A stretch of 47,377 bases of DNA from DATFMP01 sp035266845. Its GTDB lineage: Bacteria; SAR324; JACQKK01. Positions 25,432-33,708 of this stretch are shown here, piece after piece. The notes beneath the pieces were generated by a model. It was not told the origin of the DNA and did no database searches. It saw only the letters and a program-made list of their open reading frames with translations. The position numbers and the translations under genes were made by a program. Where the stretch lies: positions 1 to 47,377 of the forward strand of contig DATFMP010000078.1 in NCBI GenBank assembly GCA_035266845.1, read 5' to 3'. The first letter of the stretch is position 1, and each line of letters opens with the position of its first letter.

Positions 25432-25537
25432 CCACTCGTCACGCCTGGATGCCTAGCCTTCAGTATCCGGCGCAGCCACACCGTTGCCCGGCAAACCCCG
25501 CCGTCTTTGCATCCGCATGGGGTGCCGCTGCCGACCG

Positions 25538-25546
25538 TGCTACAAT
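25538..25546 (+). promoter_or_regulatory. Extended -10 promoter candidate for the acyl-CoA dehydrogenase gene
   Basis: TGCTACAAT is an extended -10 (TGn plus TACAAT), 50 bases before the aidB-like ATG. No good -35 hexamer is seen at the usual spacing, which an extended -10 can tolerate. Confidence 0.5.
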
Positions 25547-25596
25547 AGGGGGCCGGCGTCGCCACGCCGTTTGTCCGCCAGCACAGGAGCCGCTCC

Positions 25597-27261
25597 ATGT
25601 CCCACCGGGCACCGATCCACACACTCGCCACCCACGAGGTGATCAATCAGGCCCCGCCCCAGCGGGAGCACAATCTGTACGACAGCGATGTGGCCCTGCG
25701 TGAGGGGCTACGCCGGGAGGGCGCCGCGTGGGCCGAGGAGCACGTGCGGGCGCTGGGCGGGGTGGCGGGACGGGAGGATACGCAGCGTCTGGCTACTCAG
25801 GCCAACCGCTATACGCCGGAGTTGCACGCCTTCGATCGGTTCGGGCAGCGCATCGACGAGGTGGAGTTTCACCCCGCCTACCACGACCTGATGCACATCG
25901 GCATCGCGCACGAAGTGCACTCCATCGCCTGGAGCGCCGGCCAGTCCGGCGGGCACGTGGCCCACGCGACGCTGCAGTACCTGATGACGCAGGCGGAGCC
26001 CGGCGTGTGCTGTCCGCTGGCGATGACCTACGCCGTGCTGCCCGCGCTGCGCCACGAGCCGGCGCTGGCCGAGGAGTGGGCGCCGCGCATCCTCTCCACG
26101 CGCTACGACCCGCGCTTCATCCCCGCCGCCGAGAAAGACGGCGTCACCTTCGGCATGGCGATGACGGAGAAGCAGGGCGGCTCCGACGTGCGCAGCAACA
26201 CCACCCGCGCCGAGCCCCTGGCCGGCTCGGGGGACGAATTCGTGCTGACGGGTCACAAGTGGTTCTGCTCCGCGCCCATGTCCGATGCCTTCCTCACGCT
26301 GGCCTACACCGAGCGGGGCATCACGTGTTTCCTGGTGCCGCGTTGGACACCTGACGGACAGCGCAATGGCATCCGCATTCAGCGCCTGAAGGACAAGCTG
26401 GGCAACCGCTCCAACGCCTCCAGCGAGATTGAATACCAGGGAGCCTGGGCGCGCCGCGTGGGCGAGGAGGGTCGCGGCGTGCGCACAATCATCGAGATGG
26501 TGAACCACACGCGCCTCGACGCCTCGTCCGCGCCGGCCGGATTGATGCGCCAGGCCCTGGTGGAGGCGGCACACCATGCGAGCCACCGCAGCGCCTTTGG
26601 CAAGGTGCTGCGCCAGCAGCCGCTCATGCGCAACGTGCTGGCGGATCTGGCGCTGGAGGCCGAGGCAGCCACGGCGCTCGTGCTGCGGGTGGCCCGCAGC
26701 TTCGACGAGAGCGACACCGATCCCGTCGCGGCGGCCTTTGCCCGCATCGCCACGGCCGTGACCAAGTACTGGGTCAACAAGCGCGCACCGAACTTCGTTT
26801 ACGAGGCGATGGAATGCCTTGGCGGCTCGGGCTACGTGGAGGAGTCCATCCTGCCCCGGCTCTATCGCGAGGCCCCGGTGAACAGCATCTGGGAAGGCTC
26901 CGGCAACGTGATCTGCCTGGACGTGCTGCGCGCCATGCAGCGCGAACCAGCGTCCGTGGAGGCACTCATGTCCGAAATCCGCGAGGCCCAGGGCGCCGAC
27001 AAGCGCCTGGACCGCGCTGCCGACGAACTAGTCGATCTGCTACGCGAGCACGCCATCGAGGAAGCCGATGCGCGGCGCGTCACCGAGCGCATCGCGGTGC
27101 TGCTGCAGGCCTCCCTGCTGGTGCGGCACGCACCAGCAGCCGTCTCTGACGCATTCTGCGCCTCGCGCCTGGAGGGTGATTGGGGCCGCACCTATGGCAC
27201 GCTGCCCACGGGAATGGATCTGGGGCCGATCCTGGAGCGTGCCGTCCCGGAACTGACCTGA
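25597..27261 (+). CDS. aidB: AidB-like acyl-CoA dehydrogenase
   Basis: A 554-residue flavoprotein that follows E. coli AidB closely: the N-terminal HEVINQAPP, NLYDSDVALREGL, then GMAMTEKQGGSDVRSNTTRAE, LTGHKWFCSAPMSDA, RLKDKLGNRSNAS and PRLYREAPVNSIWEGSGNVICLDVLR. The family's extra N-terminal segment (about 50 residues) distinguishes it from ordinary acyl-CoA dehydrogenases. AidB has weak acyl-CoA oxidising activity and is linked to alkylation stress; in catabolic settings similar proteins may oxidise branched or cyclic acyl-CoAs. It has its own likely promoter and is followed by a hairpin. Confidence 0.88.
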   Translation: MSHRAPIHTLATHEVINQAPPQREHNLYDSDVALREGLRREGAAWAEEHVRALGGVAGREDTQRLATQANRYTPELHAFDRFGQRIDEVEFHPAYHDLMHIGIAHEVHSIAWSAGQSGGHVAHATLQYLMTQAEPGVCCPLAMTYAVLPALRHEPALAEEWAPRILSTRYDPRFIPAAEKDGVTFGMAMTEKQGGSDVRSNTTRAEPLAGSGDEFVLTGHKWFCSAPMSDAFLTLAYTERGITCFLVPRWTPDGQRNGIRIQRLKDKLGNRSNASSEIEYQGAWARRVGEEGRGVRTIIEMVNHTRLDASSAPAGLMRQALVEAAHHASHRSAFGKVLRQQPLMRNVLADLALEAEAATALVLRVARSFDESDTDPVAAAFARIATAVTKYWVNKRAPNFVYEAMECLGGSGYVEESILPRLYREAPVNSIWEGSGNVICLDVLRAMQREPASVEALMSEIREAQGADKRLDRAADELVDLLREHAIEEADARRVTERIAVLLQASLLVRHAPAAVSDAFCASRLEGDWGRTYGTLPTGMDLGPILERAVPELT

Positions 27262-27313
27262 CGCCCCGCGGCGCCGTGCGGTCGGCGCCGCTGCCGTTGT
27301 CCCCGCGGTCGTT

Positions 27314-27335
27314 GCCCCGATCCTCGGAGCGGGGC
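27314..27335. terminator. Hairpin after the acyl-CoA dehydrogenase gene
   Basis: GCCCCG (27314-27319) pairs with CGGGGC (27330-27335) around a ten-base loop, 53 bases after the stop. There is no T tract, so terminator function is uncertain. Confidence 0.4.
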
Positions 27336-27384
27336 ACCTGCCGCCAACGAAGCCAAGCAACGCCAAGCCCAAAGGAGGCACCCG

Positions 27385-27798
27385 ATGCGCAAACCCTTGT
27401 TGATCGGCACGATCGTGCTGTTCGTGGTGTGGGTCGTGATGGACTTCATCATTCACGGCGTGCTGCTCAAGTCCAGCTACGATGCCACGGCGGCATTGTG
27501 GCGGCCCTGGCCGGAGATCAAGGCCGGCGTTATCTGGGCCACCACCTTCATTTCCGCCCTGTGCTTCACGCTGATCTACCTGTACGGCTTCGCCGGGGTC
27601 AGCGTGCAGCGCACCCTGGCCTTCGGGCTCTGGTTTGGCGTGGCGGCCGGCGTCTCCATGGGGTTGGGCAGCTACGCCACGATGCCAATCCCTCTCTCAC
27701 TGGCCCTCTCCTGGCTGCTGGGAACCCTGATCGAGGCCCTGGTGGGTGTCCTCGTGCTGCACTGGGTTTACGGGCGATTCGGCGAGGCACAGGGCTAG
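27385..27798 (+). CDS. Small membrane protein of unknown function
   Basis: A 137-residue protein with four predicted membrane segments (about residues 5-28, 48-70, 78-98 and 104-127). A strong ribosome site (AGGAGG, six bases upstream) supports the start. Polar residues within the helices include His24 and a SSYDAT loop. I do not recognise the family beyond similarity to short uncharacterised proteobacterial membrane proteins. It sits between acyl-CoA-metabolising genes on the same strand, but no functional link is evident. Confidence 0.7.
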   Translation: MRKPLLIGTIVLFVVWVVMDFIIHGVLLKSSYDATAALWRPWPEIKAGVIWATTFISALCFTLIYLYGFAGVSVQRTLAFGLWFGVAAGVSMGLGSYATMPIPLSLALSWLLGTLIEALVGVLVLHWVYGRFGEAQG

Positions 27799-27946
27799 GC
27801 GGTTTCCCTCCTCCCGCCCCGGCATCCGTCGCCAGGGGCGGGCTCCTCATGATACACAGGCGAATCCACTGCACCGTGGGCCGGCCGCCGGAGGGAGCGG
27901 CCTCCCAGTGCGCACAGCCCTATCTGACCGGAGGAGGACCGCCTGC

Positions 27947-28744
27947 ATGAGCGACCACATCCGCCTGGACATCCAGGATCATATCGCGACCATCACGCTG
28001 GATCGGCCCGAAGCGCGCAACGCGCTGAGCCTGGAGATGCGCACGGGGCTGGCCGAGTTTACCTCACAGGTGGAGTTCGACCCGGACGTGCGCTGCGTCG
28101 TGCTCCGCGGCGCGGGCGGGCACTTCATGGCCGGGGGCGACGTGAAGAGCTTCAAGCGCCGCCAGGGCCTTTCCCACTCGGAGCGCAAGCGGGAAGTGCT
28201 GCAGGGGCTGCACCTGCTGCACTACGCCATCTACCGCATCCGGCGCATGCCCAAGCCCGTGCTGGCCAGCGTGCAGGGCGGGGCAGCGGGGGCGGGAGTC
28301 TCGCTGATGGCCGCCTGCGATCTGGCCATTGCCGCGGACGATGCGTTCATGGTGCTGGCCTACGCCAATATCGGCCTCAGCCCGGACGGCTCCGGCACGT
28401 TCTTCCTGCCCCGGCTGCTGGGTCTGCGCCGCACGATGGAGATGGCGCTGCTGCCCGAGCGCATGGACGCCCAGACGGCGCGAGAGTGGGGGCTGGTGAA
28501 CCGCGTTGTGCCCGCGGCGGAACTGGAGGCGGAGACGCTCAAGCTGGCCGAACGCCTGGCCAGCGGCCCCACCTATGCCTTCGGGCGGGCCAAGGCCCTG
28601 CTGAACGCGTCCTTCGACAACCCGCTGGAGGCGCAGCTCGAGCTGGAAGGCAATGCCATCGCGGACTGCATGACCACCGACGACCACGAGGAAGGCGTCA
28701 ACGCATTCGTGGAAAAGCGGTCACCCCACTTCGTGGGCCACTGA
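27947..28744 (+). CDS. Enoyl-CoA hydratase/isomerase family protein
   Basis: A 265-residue crotonase-fold protein. The CoA-ester oxyanion segments are HFMAGGDVKSF (59-69) and QGGAAGAGVSLM (110-121). Where hydratases have a second catalytic Glu, this one has the isomerase-like SPDGSG with Asp147, and the first Glu position is not obvious, so 2,3-hydration is not assured. The start at 27947 is fixed by a near-perfect ribosome site (GGAGGAGG); the reading frame upstream is not coding. It could serve beta-oxidation or ring-degradation intermediates such as those handled by BadK, but nothing in the sequence proves that. Confidence 0.85.
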   Translation: MSDHIRLDIQDHIATITLDRPEARNALSLEMRTGLAEFTSQVEFDPDVRCVVLRGAGGHFMAGGDVKSFKRRQGLSHSERKREVLQGLHLLHYAIYRIRRMPKPVLASVQGGAAGAGVSLMAACDLAIAADDAFMVLAYANIGLSPDGSGTFFLPRLLGLRRTMEMALLPERMDAQTAREWGLVNRVVPAAELEAETLKLAERLASGPTYAFGRAKALLNASFDNPLEAQLELEGNAIADCMTTDDHEEGVNAFVEKRSPHFVGH

Positions 28745-28766
28745 CGGCCGGTTGACCGCGGGAGTT

Positions 28767-28778
28767 GGGCGCGCGCCC
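28767..28778. terminator. Palindrome between convergent genes
   Basis: The 12-base self-complementary GGGCGCGCGCCC lies in the 50-base gap between the convergent enoyl-CoA hydratase and dioxygenase genes. It may serve both as a 3' end structure; there is no T tract. Confidence 0.35.
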
Positions 28779-28794
28779 CGTCATTGCAGCGCGG

Positions 28795-29877
28795 CTAGAC
28801 GGGCTCCAGGGGCACGTTGAGGCGGGTGCCCGGCACGTGGATGCCACCGCGGTTGCCCACCTCCACGCTGCCATAGCGCTGGGCATAGGCCGGCGGCAGC
28901 GGCCGGCCGCGTGGCGTGGCGAGCCACAGCCGCAGCAGGTGCCGCTTGCGCTCCGGCTCCGGCCAGTCCTCGTAGGCCGTGCGATCGTGCAGGATCACGT
29001 GGTTGCAGACGAGCTGGACGTCACCCGGCTCGAAGGCCATGTCGAGCCGCAGCCGGGCATCCTCCGCCAGGGAATCGAACAGGTCCAGAGCCTCGCGCTG
29101 CGCCTCGGTGAGCCGCGGCACGTCCGGGAAGCGCTGGGCGGACTCGATGTAGCGCCGGGCATAGATCACCGAGAGATAGCCCTGGTACTCGTTGAAGACG
29201 GGCAGCATGAAATACGGCGGCATGCCCTCCGGCACCTCCCCGCGCCGGTCCGTGGCCAGCGGCTCGAACAGCAGCGCTGCCAGATCCGGCCGTCGCCGCA
29301 CCATCTCGTTATAGACCGACATGGAGCTGGTGAGGCTGCTCAGCCCGCCGGATTTGGACTTCTGCAGGCACAGCAGGGCCACGACGTCGCAGGAGTCCGT
29401 GTGGAAGGTCTGCCGCTCCGTGGTCTGGTAGATGCGCACGGAAGGATCGGTCGTGCTCAGGTTCAGGTCGCGCACGTGTCCCAGCAGGTGCCCCTTGGCG
29501 TTCTGCGAGCGCGCATTGCCGATGTGCGCGCCGATGCCCCAGTAGATGCGCGCAATCTCCTCGATGCTGTACGCATCGCGCGGGATGCCCCGGATGAGGG
29601 CGAAGCCCCGTCCCTCCAGCAGCGTGTCCAGGATCTCTCCCAATACCGGTCCCAGCTTGGGCAGGCGGAACTGCTCGCGTCCAATCTCGACCATCGGGCG
29701 CTCGCGGGTGGCGCGCATGGCTGCATCCAGTTCGGCCACTTCAGCCGGCGCAAGCGGGTAGATCCACTCGTCCGAGCGTGCCAGCTCCGCGCCGATCCAC
29801 GCGCTGCGGCCCTCGATGAGCTGCAGGGACTCCGGCCCCACAGCCGAGTCGTAGTGCGACGATGTCCGGTTCGGCAT
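28795..29877 (-). CDS. TauD/TfdA-family Fe(II)/2-oxoglutarate dioxygenase
   Basis: A 360-residue oxygenase. The iron-binding facial triad is visible as His159-x-Asp161 (FHTDSCD) and the distal His297 (HVILHDR), and Arg316 in RHLLRLWL is the expected 2-oxoglutarate anchor. The family hydroxylates substrates such as taurine, phenoxyacetates and related compounds, and needs O2. The substrate here is unknown. It lies between convergent catabolic genes and downstream of the molybdoenzyme operon, 135 bases after the membrane protein gene. An O2-dependent enzyme beside anaerobic genes suggests a facultative lifestyle. Confidence 0.85.
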   Translation of the reverse strand: MPNRTSSHYDSAVGPESLQLIEGRSAWIGAELARSDEWIYPLAPAEVAELDAAMRATRERPMVEIGREQFRLPKLGPVLGEILDTLLEGRGFALIRGIPRDAYSIEEIARIYWGIGAHIGNARSQNAKGHLLGHVRDLNLSTTDPSVRIYQTTERQTFHTDSCDVVALLCLQKSKSGGLSSLTSSMSVYNEMVRRRPDLAALLFEPLATDRRGEVPEGMPPYFMLPVFNEYQGYLSVIYARRYIESAQRFPDVPRLTEAQREALDLFDSLAEDARLRLDMAFEPGDVQLVCNHVILHDRTAYEDWPEPERKRHLLRLWLATPRGRPLPPAYAQRYGSVEVGNRGGIHVPGTRLNVPLEPV

Positions 29878-30012
29878 ACGGCACCTGACAGATTGTCCAC
29901 GGATACAGCATCCGGCGCCCTCCCACCCGGGCGGCCGGGCCCCCTGTAAGATGGTGTGACTCTAGCACGCCCAGAACCCCCGACGCACGCAGTCCACCTG
30001 CCTGCCGGGCAG

Positions 30013-31326
30013 CTAGCCGAGATGGGCTCTGGCCGCCTGCGGCAGCCTGCCGGTCTCGGGTTCGGCGGCCGGCGGCTGGAAGCGCGCGGCGCGCAGCAGG
30101 TTCACCCACAGCCAGCCGCTCGCCACCGCCAGGGCCAAACCGGCCACGCGGACAAGCCACTCGGCCGGGAACAACGTGGCAGCAGCAAGCAGCAGCACCG
30201 CCAGCCCATAGGCCATCTGCTGGCGCTGGGCCTGCCGACGCGGCAGCAGGTCGCCCATCATGGGCATCGGCCCCCGCCCCGCCATGCGGCTGAAGCGATG
30301 CGTCCACACGAGGAAGGGCACGATCTTGTACAGCATCCCGCTGAGCACCGCGCCCGCGAATCCCAGCAGGTACAGCACCCCGAACGCCAGCAGCCAGCGC
30401 GGCTGCGGCCACACCACCCACAGCAACAGCAGCGCCACGGAAAGCCATGCCGCGACCAGCCCACCCTGCCAGTAGCGCAGACTCACGTCCGTAACCTTGC
30501 GACGCCGGGCCCGCAGCAACCGCAGCAGGGCCACCGTGAACACCACCAGGGCCGCGGCGCCGCAGCCCAAGGGCAGCAGCAGCCAGGCCCGCGCAGCGCC
30601 CAGAAACGTCGCGGGCGGCGCCGTGACCAGCATGGCCCCCAGGGTCGCCAGCAGCGCCCGCGCAGCCCGGGGGGACACGGGTGGGGCGATGTAGAACATG
30701 GGCAACACGGCGATGGCTACCCCTGCGATGAGCCCCCCCACCCAACCGCCCAGCCCCCAGAAGAGGTGCACGGGCAGCGCGGCCGTGCGTGCCAGAGGCC
30801 ACCAGCCCAGCGCGTGACCCGCTGCGAAGAGCAGGCCCAAGCCGATCGTGCCCGCGAATGCCGCCAGCGCCAGCCACAGCAACTGCACCGTGGGACCCTG
30901 GCCGGGCGCCCGCAGCAAGCCCCAGGCCTGCTGGGCCAGCAGCGGCAGCAGGCTCGCCGCCAGCAGCACCATGGCCGTAGCAATAACGGAGGGCAGGCCC
31001 AGCAGCAGTCCGCCCGCAAGCAACACCACGGCCAGGGCAAACAGCGGTTGCAGCCAGCGACTCCAGCGGGCGCCCGGCACCTCCGTGCCCACCACCACGG
31101 GCAGGATCTGGTGCAGCGCCCCCAGCATGGTCATGGTGAGCAGGCCCAGCGTGATGAGGTGGGCCAACGCAATCGTGCCCGGCAGCCAGGGCGAGTGCAG
31201 CAGCGCCGCCCCCCGCAGGGCCAGCAGCGCCCCCGCGGCCACGCCGAACAACGGCGCCGTGAGGAAGAAGCGCAGAGGCAGATCGAGCTGCGGAGCATGA
31301 TCGAGCCGCAGGCCGGCCGTGCGCAT
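30013..31326 (-). CDS. Polytopic membrane protein, NnrS-like or heme-copper-oxidase-like
   Basis: A 437-residue integral membrane protein with about twelve hydrophobic segments. Histidines inside or near helices (AHLITLG, GALHQILP, AAGHALGWW, PVHLFWGLGG, VWTHRF) are spaced like the metal or heme ligands of NnrS and cytochrome-oxidase subunit I-like proteins. NnrS proteins are associated with nitric oxide and denitrification stress. I cannot separate these possibilities by eye. It begins 9 bases after the hemerythrin-domain gene and so belongs to the molybdoenzyme operon, where a redox or O2/NO-response role fits. Confidence 0.6.
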   Translation of the reverse strand: MRTAGLRLDHAPQLDLPLRFFLTAPLFGVAAGALLALRGAALLHSPWLPGTIALAHLITLGLLTMTMLGALHQILPVVVGTEVPGARWSRWLQPLFALAVVLLAGGLLLGLPSVIATAMVLLAASLLPLLAQQAWGLLRAPGQGPTVQLLWLALAAFAGTIGLGLLFAAGHALGWWPLARTAALPVHLFWGLGGWVGGLIAGVAIAVLPMFYIAPPVSPRAARALLATLGAMLVTAPPATFLGAARAWLLLPLGCGAAALVVFTVALLRLLRARRRKVTDVSLRYWQGGLVAAWLSVALLLLWVVWPQPRWLLAFGVLYLLGFAGAVLSGMLYKIVPFLVWTHRFSRMAGRGPMPMMGDLLPRRQAQRQQMAYGLAVLLLAAATLFPAEWLVRVAGLALAVASGWLWVNLLRAARFQPPAAEPETGRLPQAARAHLG

Positions 31327-31335
31327 CGGAGCTCT

Positions 31336-32010
31336 CTAGTACGTGATGAGCTGCTTGAGGAGGGCCTCTTCTTCCCCCGCAAATGCGTCGTCCATCATGG
31401 GGTAGAGCATCTCCTCTTCCTTCATGTTGTGCTGCTCCATCAGGATCAGCAGCGTCTCGCAAGCGTCCATGAAGCCTTCCAACTCGCCCGCCGGCAGGAA
31501 CGCCTCCATGCGCGCGAAGAGGCCCCGCATTTGCTCGTGCTCCTCCCGCATCACCGTGGTGGGCCCCTGCCCGAAGAAGCCCATGCGCTGCTCAAGCTCC
31601 GGGAAGAGCCCCTCCTCTTCCATTGCCAAATGCCGCGTCATGCCCGTGTGGAAGGCGGCGAACAGGCGCGCAGCCTGCCCGGCATCGTCGGCCTGGGCTG
31701 CGCTCTCCGCGTCAGCATAGAGCGCATCGCAACGCTTGTGATCCTCGCCCAGGAAGCCGCTGATGCAGTCCGGCCCCGGTGCCGTGCGCTTGCGCACCTC
31801 CGTGCGCCAGTGACCGTCGCCGGTCTCCAGCGGCGCCCAGTCAAACTGGCCCCACGCCACCTCGCTGAAGGGCCGGGCCAGCCGACGCGGGTCGCTGGGC
31901 GTCTCCAGGATCAGGGCGTCACCGGGCGCCAACGCCGCGAAAGCGGCGACGAGCGCCGGCACCGCCTCTTCGGTCTGGCGTGGATCCAGGGTCAAAGGCG
32001 TCGTAGCCAT
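31336..32010 (-). CDS. DUF2249-hemerythrin domain protein
   Basis: A 224-residue two-domain protein. Residues 1-75 match DUF2249 (LDPRQ, ALILETPSDPRRL, WGQFDWAPLETGDGHWRTEV). Residues 85-210 form a hemerythrin-like four-helix bundle with the diiron ligand set His91, His121/His127, Glu131-132, His158, His194 and Glu198. Such proteins bind O2 or NO and protect or repair iron-sulfur enzymes. The start at 32010 gives the natural domain N-terminus; the longer upstream frame is spurious. It lies 77 bases after the FeS-NrfD gene in the same operon. Confidence 0.85.
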   Translation of the reverse strand: MATTPLTLDPRQTEEAVPALVAAFAALAPGDALILETPSDPRRLARPFSEVAWGQFDWAPLETGDGHWRTEVRKRTAPGPDCISGFLGEDHKRCDALYADAESAAQADDAGQAARLFAAFHTGMTRHLAMEEEGLFPELEQRMGFFGQGPTTVMREEHEQMRGLFARMEAFLPAGELEGFMDACETLLILMEQHNMKEEEMLYPMMDDAFAGEEEALLKQLITY

Positions 32011-32087
32011 GGCAGCCGTCCCCGCAAATGGTTGATCGTGGAGCGGGAGCGTTGCCGGCAGGCAGGGCGCTCCCGTTGAATGAAGTG

Positions 32088-33701
32088 TCACGCAGCCCGT
32101 GTGGCCTCGGCGGGCTCCAGCGTCACTTGTGCCGGCGTCGGCCCGGTGACGGCTCCGAAGCGGTCGAAGAGATCCACCAGGAACGCCGCCCGGAGCAGTA
32201 CCGCGATGCGGGCCCCCAGGCCGCCGGCCAGGATGCACACGCCCGCCAGCGCCATCAGAGGTAGCGCCAACGCCGGCTGCAGCGCCGCGATGAAGAGCAG
32301 CAGGGCCGGCAGCAGGTGCCCCACACCGTCGACCACAAGCCGCCACACCGGCCGGCGCAGCAGCGCCACGGCGTGCCGGAACGTCTCCGTGCGCGGGAGC
32401 GTGGCCAGGTAGCGCTGCCACACCATCAGGTCGGCCCCCAGCAGCGCCAGGCCCAGCACCGACCAGGCAGCCGGCTCGTGCGGCTGCTCGCCGTGCAGCG
32501 CCAGCAGCACCAGCAGGGCCCCGCAGCCAAAGGTGAGCGCCGAGACGATGAAGTAGACAGGCATAATGCGCACATTCCAGGCCGGCACGCCCTTGGCCTT
32601 GGAAAGGATCAGGCCCTGCGCCAGGGCCACACCCATCCCGGCCAGCGCGGCCACGGCCTGCACCGGCGCGCTCTGCCACAGCAGCGTGTCGGCCAGCGCC
32701 AGCACCATGAACACGATGGCAAAGCCGGACTCGCGCGACATCCAGGAGCGGCGCAGGTTGCGGAACACGTTAAAGCCGCGGAAGGGCCGTCCCGCCTCGG
32801 CCGCCACGGAGAGCAGCCCGATGGCCACCAGTATCGGCCCCAGCAGCCCAGCCCACTGCCGCGGACTGAACGCCCCCGGCGACCAGCCCGCCAGCGAGGC
32901 CAGCGGGTGCGCGAGATCGAGCAGGGGCGCGTTGCGCCCGGCCAGCCAGCCGGTCACGACCGCCAGCAGATACAGCCCCACGCCCGTCGGCCCGCAGAAG
33001 AAGTTGGCCACGGCCAGTCCGTGCCAGGTGTGCTGGCGCTCCGGTGGACGGGGATCGATGCGCGGCGGGTGCAGATGGTACACCGACGGCTGTGTCTCCA
33101 GGTGCTCCAGCATGCGCAGTCCGCCGCCATTTTGCGCCAGCATCCGCGCGACGGTGCTGTCGGGGTCGTTCAGATCGCCGAAGCGGATCACGTCCCCAAT
33201 GCACGACGAGGCGCACGCCGGCGTGTATTGCGGATCCTCGCCGGGACGCGCGCCCTCCGGGGCTTCGTCGAACTTGTGGAAGCAGAAGTGGCACTTGGTG
33301 CAGATGCCCACGCGATCCAGGTTGTAGGTAGCGCGTTCGGGCGGGGTCGCCTCTCCGAAGTACCAGCGCTCCTGGGGCACTAGATGCCGCGCCCGGTAGG
33401 GACAGGCCACCACGCAGGAGCCGCAGCCGATGCAGATATCGTCGTCGATCCACACAATGCCGTCCGGCCGCACCTTGGTGGCCGTGGTCGGGCAGGCATC
33501 GTAGCAGGGCGGGTCTGCGCAGTGCATGCACGTCAGCGGGAAGAACTGCCGGTTCACGTCCGGGAATTCCCCGCTCTCCACGTCCAGCACGGTGCGCCAG
33601 AGGGTGCCGGGCGGCAGCCCGTTCTCCATCTTGCAGGCGATCGTGCACGTCTGGCAGCCCACGCAGCGCCCCAGATCCACCACCATTCCCCAACGCGTCA
33701 T
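32088..33701 (-). CDS. Fused four-cluster FeS and NrfD-type membrane subunit
   Basis: A 537-residue fusion. Residues 1-175 are a DMSO reductase-type electron-transfer domain with four cysteine groups (C13/16/19/23, C58/61/66/70, C90/93/96/100, and C134/137 with C163/167). From about 225 onward there are eight or nine membrane helices of the NrfD/polysulfide-reductase type, which exchange electrons with the quinone pool. In most complexes these are separate subunits (PadC and PadD, for example). It starts seven bases after the molybdoenzyme gene. No signal peptide is present, so the FeS domain is cytoplasmic. It therefore links a cytoplasmic molybdoenzyme to quinone. Confidence 0.88.
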   Translation of the reverse strand: MTRWGMVVDLGRCVGCQTCTIACKMENGLPPGTLWRTVLDVESGEFPDVNRQFFPLTCMHCADPPCYDACPTTATKVRPDGIVWIDDDICIGCGSCVVACPYRARHLVPQERWYFGEATPPERATYNLDRVGICTKCHFCFHKFDEAPEGARPGEDPQYTPACASSCIGDVIRFGDLNDPDSTVARMLAQNGGGLRMLEHLETQPSVYHLHPPRIDPRPPERQHTWHGLAVANFFCGPTGVGLYLLAVVTGWLAGRNAPLLDLAHPLASLAGWSPGAFSPRQWAGLLGPILVAIGLLSVAAEAGRPFRGFNVFRNLRRSWMSRESGFAIVFMVLALADTLLWQSAPVQAVAALAGMGVALAQGLILSKAKGVPAWNVRIMPVYFIVSALTFGCGALLVLLALHGEQPHEPAAWSVLGLALLGADLMVWQRYLATLPRTETFRHAVALLRRPVWRLVVDGVGHLLPALLLFIAALQPALALPLMALAGVCILAGGLGARIAVLLRAAFLVDLFDRFGAVTGPTPAQVTLEPAEATRAA

Positions 33702-33708
33702 GGCAACC

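Noticed and set aside
29956..32079. Plus-strand open frame of 707 codons opposite the hemerythrin and membrane protein genes
   Set aside because: Gln/His/Arg-rich shadow; the minus strand carries motif-bearing proteins with ribosome sites.
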